From positions 1-36,957 of the forward strand of contig JAAWAY010000060.1 of NCBI GenBank assembly GCA_022792415.1: a stretch of 36,957 nucleotides of DNA, in the 5' to 3' direction. Positions 32,063 to 36,957 of the stretch are shown here, in pieces. Numbering within the stretch: position 1 is the first letter of the stretch; the number at the start of each line of letters is the position of its first letter. A program made the translations under genes and the position numbers. Source of the DNA: Eggerthellaceae bacterium (GTDB lineage Bacteria > Actinomycetota > Coriobacteriia > Coriobacteriales > Eggerthellaceae). The notes beneath the pieces are model-generated. The model was given only the letters and a program-made list of their open reading frames with translations. It was not told the origin of the DNA and made no database searches.

Positions 32063-33766
32063 ATGGCAAAGCACACGGGAATGCACGGCAAGAAGAAGGC
32101 GGAGTCGTCCAAGGCGACGCCCGCCGCGACGTCGAAGGCCAAGGCCGCCAAGGCCGCGGGCTCGCACGCCCGCGCCGCGTCCCCGATCGCGGCCCCGGCC
32201 AAGGACGCCGCGGCGCCGAAGTCCGCCAAGGCGGCGCCGAAGCCAGGCAAGGCGGCCGCGGCGTCGAAGGGCTCCTCCGCCAAGGCGGCCGCGCCCGCGG
32301 CCCCGGCGGCGCCCAAGGCGGCGCGCGAGGTCAGCATGAAGGAAGCTGACCGCCGCCGCAACGGGCTCAAGGTGTTCGGCATCACCGTGGGGTCCGCCGT
32401 GGGCGTGGCCGCCGTCGTCTACCTGGTGGGCGTGGCCGTGTTCGCCAACCTGTTCTTCCCCAACACCGTCATCGCCGGCACCGACATCTCTCTCAAGACC
32501 TCCGACGACGTGCACGCCGTGCTGGAGGAGAAGGTGGCCGACTACGAGTTCACCGTCACGGGGCAGGGGCTCGACCTGGAGCTCACGTCCCAGCAGGCGG
32601 GCATGTCGCTGGACGGCCGTACCATCGCCCAGGAGATGCACTCGCGCGTCGACCCGTGGCGCTGGCCGCTGGAGCTGTTCGAGGACCACGACGAGACGGC
32701 CAGCCTGGTCGCCAGCTACCAGACCACCGAGCTGGCCGACGCGCTGGCCGCGGCCGCGGCCGAGGTGAACGCGACGGCTGAGCCGCCCGTGAGCGCCACG
32801 GTGGCCTTCGATGAGGCGCGCGGCGCCTTCGTGGTGGTGCCCGAGCAGTACGGCACCGCCATCGACCCCGACAAGCTCGTCGACGAGGTGTCGGCGCAGG
32901 CGGCCGTGCTCAAGCCGCGCATCGAGGTGTCCGCCGACGTGCTCGCCCAGCCCGAGGTGGTGCGGGGCGACCCGCTGCTGGACGAGGCCCTCGCCCAGGC
33001 CAACGCCCTCATCGCGGCCGACTTCGACCTCACCATGAACGGCATCGTCGGCGCCTCGGTGACGCCGAGCCTCGTGGCCTCGTGGGTGGTTGTCGGCCCC
33101 GACCTGTCGATCACGCTCGACGACGAGGCGCTCTCCGCCTGGGCCAAGGAGGTGGCGGCCACCAACTCCACCATCGGCACCACGCGCTCGTTCACCCGCG
33201 CCGACGGCAAGGCCGTCACGGTGTCGGGCGGCGACTACGGCTGGCGGGTGGATGCCGACGGCCTGGTGACGGCCGTGCGCGACGCCGTGTCGGCCGGGCA
33301 GCAGGGCGCGGTGGAGATGCCGCTTAAGAACTCCGCCGCCGCCTGGAACGGCGCCGGGGCGCCCGACTGGGGGCTGCGCCGCGCCGAGGTGGACCTCAGC
33401 CAGCAGCACGCGTGGCTCTACGGCGACGACGGCTCGGTCATCTGGGAGAGCGACGTGGTCACCGGCAACCCCACCCAGAACAACGCCACGCCCACGGGCG
33501 TCTTCTACATCAAGTCGAACGCGGGCGCCTCCGAGCTCATCGGGCTCAAGCCCGACGGCACCGAGGACTACCGCACGCCCGTGGACTACTGGATGCCGTT
33601 CAAGGGCAACTCCATCGGGTTCCACGACGCGGGCTGGCAGTCGTCGTTCGGCGGCAACCGCTACACCTACGCGGGCAGCCACGGCTGCGTGAACCTGCCG
33701 CCGGCCAAGGCCAAGGAGCTCCATGAGCTGCTGAAGGTGGGCGACCCGGTCATCGTGTACTCGTAG
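32063..33766 (+). CDS. L,D-transpeptidase (YkuD) with PG_binding_4-type domains
   Basis: 567 residues; ATG at 32063 with GAGAGAGA upstream. A cytoplasmic Lys/Ala/Pro-rich tail (1-95) is followed by one membrane helix (about 103-130, FGITVGSAVGVAAVVYLVGV). Two repeats typical of the VanW-associated peptidoglycan-binding domain follow (ADYEFTVTGQGLDLELTSQQ onward, then a second one around 300-400). The C-terminal YkuD domain (about 440-567) has the complete active site IGFHDAG...AGSHGCVNLP with catalytic C542 and nearby H540. It makes 3-3 peptidoglycan cross-links or attaches proteins to the wall on the outer face. Confidence 0.93.
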   Translation: MAKHTGMHGKKKAESSKATPAATSKAKAAKAAGSHARAASPIAAPAKDAAAPKSAKAAPKPGKAAAASKGSSAKAAAPAAPAAPKAAREVSMKEADRRRNGLKVFGITVGSAVGVAAVVYLVGVAVFANLFFPNTVIAGTDISLKTSDDVHAVLEEKVADYEFTVTGQGLDLELTSQQAGMSLDGRTIAQEMHSRVDPWRWPLELFEDHDETASLVASYQTTELADALAAAAAEVNATAEPPVSATVAFDEARGAFVVVPEQYGTAIDPDKLVDEVSAQAAVLKPRIEVSADVLAQPEVVRGDPLLDEALAQANALIAADFDLTMNGIVGASVTPSLVASWVVVGPDLSITLDDEALSAWAKEVAATNSTIGTTRSFTRADGKAVTVSGGDYGWRVDADGLVTAVRDAVSAGQQGAVEMPLKNSAAAWNGAGAPDWGLRRAEVDLSQQHAWLYGDDGSVIWESDVVTGNPTQNNATPTGVFYIKSNAGASELIGLKPDGTEDYRTPVDYWMPFKGNSIGFHDAGWQSSFGGNRYTYAGSHGCVNLPPAKAKELHELLKVGDPVIVYS

Positions 33767-33777
33767 GGGGGAAGCCG

Positions 33778-33812
33778 AGGGCCCCGGATCCGCTGGGATC
33801 CGGGGCCCTCTG
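33778..33812. terminator. Bidirectional terminator
   Basis: AGGGCCCCGGATCC and GGATCCGGGGCCCT form a perfect 14 bp stem with a GCTG loop between the convergent transpeptidase and YbaK genes. Confidence 0.85.
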
Positions 33813-33837
33813 TCGTTCGGGGTGTCGCGTCGCCGCG

Positions 33838-34323
33838 CTAGGCGGTGAGGTCGGCGTAGGAGAACGGCACTATCGGCTGCAGGTCGTCGGGGGCCATGGT
33901 GATCTGGCAGCCGATGCGCCCGCCCGAGAACATGATGTCGTCGAACAGCTGCGCCGTCTCGTCGATCACCGTGGTGAGCAGCTTCTTCTGCCCGATGGGG
34001 GAGCAGCCCCCGTGCACGTAGCCGGTGAGGGGCAAAAGCTCGCGTGCCTTGATCATGGCCACCGACTTCTCGCCCACGGCCGCGGCGGCCTTGCGCAGGT
34101 CGAGCTCGGCAGCCACGGGGATCATGAACACGTAGTGCTCGCCGGACTTGCCCACCGTGACGAGCGTCTTGAACACGCGGTCGGGGTCTTGGCCCAGCTG
34201 CGCGGCCACCTCCACGCCCGAGGGCGCACCCTCGCACTCGAACATGCGGTACTCGTGAGGGATGCCGGCGGCATCCAGCTCGCGCAGGGCGTTGGTCTTG
34301 GCTTCCTTGGGGTGCTTGGACAT
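33838..34323 (-). CDS. ybaK: Cys-tRNA(Pro)/YbaK-type deacylase
   Basis: 161 residues from the ATG at 34323 (GGAGG 5 nt upstream; another ATG at 34335 would add four residues). It hydrolyses mischarged Cys-tRNA(Pro). The YbaK/EbsC fold is shown by YRMFECEG, DRVFKTLVTVGKSGEHYVFMIP (with the essential Lys in VFKTLV), and LLPLTGYVHGGCSPIGQKK. The end FSGGRIGCQITMAPDDLQPI is also typical. Length fits the family (about 160). Confidence 0.92.
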   Translation of the reverse strand: MSKHPKEAKTNALRELDAAGIPHEYRMFECEGAPSGVEVAAQLGQDPDRVFKTLVTVGKSGEHYVFMIPVAAELDLRKAAAAVGEKSVAMIKARELLPLTGYVHGGCSPIGQKKLLTTVIDETAQLFDDIMFSGGRIGCQITMAPDDLQPIVPFSYADLTA

Positions 34324-34382
34324 GGGGGCCTCCATGGGGCGGTCGGGATGGCGCCGGGCGCGGTCGCCCGGCGCAGGGCGTG

Positions 34383-35030
34383 CTAGTCGCTCAGCAGGTC
34401 GTCGCGGACGAAGTTGGTCATCACCTTGGGCTCCGTCTCGGGCGGCTCGATGCCGGCGGCGCGCCCGGCCTCCACGCACTTCATGAGCCACGCGAGGTTG
34501 CGCCCCAGGACGCGCAGGGTGTGCAGGCCCTCGCCGTCGCCGGCCACCTCGCCCTCGGCGCGGCCATGGGCCACCGCCCAGTACGACGACGAGGCCACGG
34601 GCATGCAGTTGATCTGGAAGTACTTGTTGATCTGGTCGACGGTGAGCGTTGTGCCCGCGCGGCGCGCCACGGCGACGCCGGCCGCCGGCTTGTGGCGCAG
34701 GACCGACCCGCCGGCGTAGAACAGGCGGTCCATCAGGGATATCAGGCTACCGTTGGCGCCGGCGTAGTACACGGGCGACCCGACGACGAGCGCGTCGGCC
34801 TCCGCGCACTTGGCGATGAGCTCGTTGCAGGGGTCCTCGTCGAACACGCAGCGGTTGTCGCCGTTGCGCGAGCAGATGCCGCAGGCGATGCAGCCGCGGA
34901 TGGGCTTGTTGCCGATCCAGGCGATCTCGCACTCCACGCCCTCGGCCTCGAGCGCGCTCGCCACCTCCTCGAGCGCGCGGTTGGTGTTGCCCTTCCACCG
35001 GGGGCTTCCGTTGATGAGCAGCGTCTTCAT
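34383..35030 (-). CDS. NADPH-dependent FMN reductase / iron-sulfur flavoprotein-like
   Basis: 215 residues, ATG at 35030 with AAGGAGAC upstream. A flavodoxin-like fold with the FMN phosphate loop INGSPRWKGNTNRALEEV is followed by the cysteine motif CIACGICSRNGDNRC, characteristic of archaeal/bacterial iron-sulfur flavoproteins and related NAD(P)H oxidoreductases. LVVGSPVYYAGANGSL and RRAGTTLTVDQINKYF are the second flavin-contact and dimer regions. Probably a general electron carrier or quinone/nitro reductase in an anaerobe. The frame extends upstream to 35297 without a ribosome site, so the shorter form is used. Confidence 0.9.
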   Translation of the reverse strand: MKTLLINGSPRWKGNTNRALEEVASALEAEGVECEIAWIGNKPIRGCIACGICSRNGDNRCVFDEDPCNELIAKCAEADALVVGSPVYYAGANGSLISLMDRLFYAGGSVLRHKPAAGVAVARRAGTTLTVDQINKYFQINCMPVASSSYWAVAHGRAEGEVAGDGEGLHTLRVLGRNLAWLMKCVEAGRAAGIEPPETEPKVMTNFVRDDLLSD

Positions 35031-35215
35031 GGCTCGCGTCTCCTTCCGGGCGCCGGGCGCCCTCCTCGTCTTGTTCCGCGACGATTGTAAACCACGCCGC
35101 CGCGTTGCGCCCGCGCCGTCACCGCGCCGTGCCCTCCGCCGGGCCGCCCCGCGTCCTCGGGCGGAACGGCCCGATCGCCGGCGCGGGGCCGAGCGCCCTC
35201 CCCGGCGCGGTGCGG

Positions 35216-35221
35216 TATACT
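35216..35221 (+). promoter_or_regulatory. -10 box of an apparently leaderless murI mRNA
   Basis: TATACT is 8 nt before the ATG at 35230, placing transcription start at the start codon. No Shine-Dalgarno precedes the ATG. Confidence 0.55.
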
Positions 35222-35229
35222 TCCGTCCC

Positions 35230-36141
35230 ATGGACACCAGCACCCCGCATACCGCCGCGCGCGACGACGGCCTCGACGCGTTCGACAACGCCCCCATCGG
35301 CGTGTTCGACTCGGGCTACGGCGGCCTCACCGTCATGCGCGAGATCATGGCCGCGCTGCCCGAGGAGGACATCGTCTACGTGGGCGACTCGGCGCGCTGC
35401 CCCTACGGCCCGCGCGACTTAGACGAGGTGCGCTCGTTCGTGCGCCAGATCTGCCGGGTGCTCGTGGGACGCGGCTGCAAGCTCATCGTCATCGCGTGCA
35501 ACACGGCCACCGCGGCCGGCCTGGAGGCGGCCCAGCGCGAGTTCTCCGTCCCCGTCATCGGCGTGGTGGAGCCCGGCGCGCGGGCGGCGGCCATGACCAC
35601 CCGCAACCGGCGCGTGGGCGTGGTGGCCACCCGCGCCACCGTCGACTCCAACGCCTACGCCGACGCCATCCGCCACATCGACGCGGGCATCACGGTGTTC
35701 TCATCGGCGGCGCCGCGGTTCGTCGAGATCGCCGAGCTGGGCATCCGCATGGCCGAGGGCCCGTTCGAGAGCTACCTGTCCGAGGCGTCCAAGGTCTACA
35801 TCCGCCCGGAGTTCGAGGAGATCGCCCGCGAGTACCTGGAGCCGCTGCGCCGCTGCGACATCGACACGCTCGTGCTGGGCTGCACGCACTACCCGCTGCT
35901 CAAGGCGCTCATCGGCGGTGTGGTGGGACGTGACGTGACGCTCATCTCGTCAGCCGAGGAGACGTGCCGTGACGTGGCGGAGATCCTGCGCCGGCGCCGC
36001 GCCTTCGCGCGCCCGGGCAACGTGGCCGCCTACGAGTTCCTCACCACCGGCGACGATGTGGCCGAGTTCGCCCAGTTCGGCGGCCGCGTGCTCAACATGG
36101 ACCTGGCCCGCGCCCGCCACCTTGACCTGCCGCCGCTCTGA
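35230..36141 (+). CDS. murI: Glutamate racemase
   Basis: 303 residues. It makes D-glutamate for peptidoglycan. It starts with a 22-residue extension and then IGVFDSGYGGLTVMREI. The two catalytic cysteines are in place: C90 in IACNTATA and C218 in LGCTHYPLLK. Also present are VYVGDSARCPYGPR (substrate loop) and VIGVVEPGA. The start at 35230 is chosen because upstream in-frame codons lie in GC-rich non-coding DNA and a TATACT promoter sits 8 nt before. It is followed 45 bp later by the nucleotide pyrophosphatase gene, a common pairing. Confidence 0.96.
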   Translation: MDTSTPHTAARDDGLDAFDNAPIGVFDSGYGGLTVMREIMAALPEEDIVYVGDSARCPYGPRDLDEVRSFVRQICRVLVGRGCKLIVIACNTATAAGLEAAQREFSVPVIGVVEPGARAAAMTTRNRRVGVVATRATVDSNAYADAIRHIDAGITVFSSAAPRFVEIAELGIRMAEGPFESYLSEASKVYIRPEFEEIAREYLEPLRRCDIDTLVLGCTHYPLLKALIGGVVGRDVTLISSAEETCRDVAEILRRRRAFARPGNVAAYEFLTTGDDVAEFAQFGGRVLNMDLARARHLDLPPL

Positions 36142-36186
36142 GGCACCGCCCTCGTCCCGATTCCGCTCGACCGCTAGGAGAAGCCC

Positions 36187-36798
36187 GTGAAGACCGTCGT
36201 CATCGCCACGAACAACGCCCACAAGGTAGCCGAGATCACCACGGCCCTCGACTTCGAGGGCTGGGAGTTCAAGACCCTGCGCGACTTAGGCCTGGCCTCC
36301 GATCCCGACGAGGACGCCGACTCGTTCGAGGGCAATGCGCGCATCAAGGCGCTCGCGGCCCGCGCCGCCGCCGAGGCCGCGCTGGGGCGCCCCGTGGCCG
36401 CGCTCGCCGACGACTCGGGGCTGGAGGTCGACGCGCTCGGGGGCGCGCCGGGCGTGTACTCGTCGCGCTACGCGGGCGCCGACGGCGACGACGCGGCCAA
36501 CAACGCCAAGCTCCTGCGCGAGCTGGACGGCGTGGCCGACGCCGAGCGCACGGCGCGCTTTGTGTGCACGCTCGTGCTGGTGGACGAGGACGGCTCCGAG
36601 CAGGTGGCGCGCGGCACCATCGAGGGGCGTATCGGGCACGAGGGGCGCGGCGAGGAGGGCTTCGGCTACGATCCGCTGTTCATCCCCGACGAGTTCGGCG
36701 GGCGCCTCACCCTGGCCGAGGTGAGCCAGGACCAGAAGAACGCCGTGTCGCACCGTGGCAACGCCCTGCGCGCCCTCAAGGCGCAGCTGGCAGGGTAG
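36187..36798 (+). CDS. rdgB: Non-canonical purine NTP pyrophosphatase (RdgB/HAM1)
   Basis: 203 residues, GTG at 36187 with CTAGGAG upstream. It hydrolyses dITP/XTP to keep deaminated purines out of DNA. Typical motifs: VIATNNAHKVAEI (N-terminal, substrate phosphate), DSFEGNARIKA, ALADDSGLEVDALGGAPGVY, and the C-terminal EGFGYDPLFIPDE and SHRGNALRALK. Full length. Probably cotranscribed with murI. Confidence 0.95.
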   Translation: MKTVVIATNNAHKVAEITTALDFEGWEFKTLRDLGLASDPDEDADSFEGNARIKALAARAAAEAALGRPVAALADDSGLEVDALGGAPGVYSSRYAGADGDDAANNAKLLRELDGVADAERTARFVCTLVLVDEDGSEQVARGTIEGRIGHEGRGEEGFGYDPLFIPDEFGGRLTLAEVSQDQKNAVSHRGNALRALKAQLAG

Positions 36799-36846
36799 GG
36801 CGCGGCCCGCAGCGTGGGTTTCCCCGTCCCGCGGGGCGCCTTGGGG

Positions 36847-36852
36847 TATACT
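36847..36852 (+). promoter_or_regulatory. -10 box of the tRNA-Pro gene
   Basis: TATACT, 18 nt before the mature 5' end. No clear -35. Confidence 0.5.
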
Positions 36853-36870
36853 AGGCGACGCTGCTCACGT

Positions 36871-36947
36871 CGGGATGTGGCGCAGTCTGGTAGCGCGCCT
36901 GCTTTGGGAGCAGGATGTCGCAGGTTCGAATCCTGTCATCCCGACCA
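36871..36947 (+). tRNA. tRNA-Pro (anticodon TGG)
   Basis: 77 nt including an encoded CCA. The acceptor stem CGGGATG pairs perfectly with CATCCCG. The anticodon loop TTTGGGA in the stem CCTGC/GCAGG gives TGG, which reads CCA and by wobble other Pro codons. The T arm CAGG-TTCGAAT-CCTG is canonical. Confidence 0.96.
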
Positions 36948-36957
36948 CCGTCATCAC

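Noticed and set aside
31751-34237. 828-codon minus-strand open frame over tmRNA and the L,D-transpeptidase
   Set aside because: It crosses the tmRNA promoter and the terminator and has no domain; the plus-strand YkuD protein is clear.

Overview
This window is a very GC-rich (about 70% or more), gene-dense bacterial chromosome segment. The best fit is an anaerobic actinobacterium of the class Coriobacteriia (Eggerthellaceae/Atopobiaceae type). The reasons are the AddAB-type recombination pair, a membrane-anchored LuxR regulator facing a Tat-exported fumarate-reductase-like flavoprotein with its own multiheme cytochrome c, and actinobacterial codon use. The family assignment is inference; no rRNA is present to settle it.

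Layout. 1-1326 (-): the start of a UvrA-like ABC ATPase cut by the window edge; its geometry suggests the UvrB-binding insert is missing. 1976-2500: GNAT acetyltransferase. 2564-9153: an addB-addA-like helicase/nuclease pair overlapping by 4 bp. 9294-14972: a two-component system (OmpR-type regulator plus a kinase with two membrane helices and almost no external domain), then a MacB/LolD-type ATPase and a 990-residue FtsX-type permease. Both transcription units carry the same operator at the same distance from the -10 box, so this looks like one self-regulated sensing/export module. 15250-17346: a YtrA-type GntR repressor with its ABC-2 exporter, behind a near-consensus promoter with a palindromic operator. 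17388-19228 (-): AraC regulator and EamA transporter. 19498-19962 (-): small secreted protein with an internal duplication.

20225-21660 is the most unusual part. A gene for a putative PD-(D/E)XK/DUF559-like nuclease sits between two about 165-175 bp palindromic elements whose 31-32 bp arms are nearly identical (four copies in total). It has lower GC than its neighbours and looks leaderless. It resembles a repeat-plus-associated-enzyme unit, analogous in layout to REP/RAYT but with a different enzyme fold. A possible degenerate relative lies at 1568-1745, and an unrelated 131 bp nested palindrome lies at 11021-11151.

21692-27050 is mostly housekeeping: pentapeptide-repeat protein and pyrE (-), a membrane-anchored thermonuclease, a small basic-tailed orphan, an M42 peptidase, smpB, and a hyper-acidic orphan. 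27123-31256: LuxR-type membrane regulator (-) divergent from the flavoprotein and cytochrome genes, probably an anaerobic respiratory reductase for an unknown organic acceptor. 31420-31787 (-): tmRNA, whose partner smpB lies 5 kb away. 32063-36947: L,D-transpeptidase, YbaK deacylase (-), iron-sulfur-flavoprotein-like reductase (-), murI, rdgB-type nucleotide pyrophosphatase, and tRNA-Pro(TGG) at the right edge.
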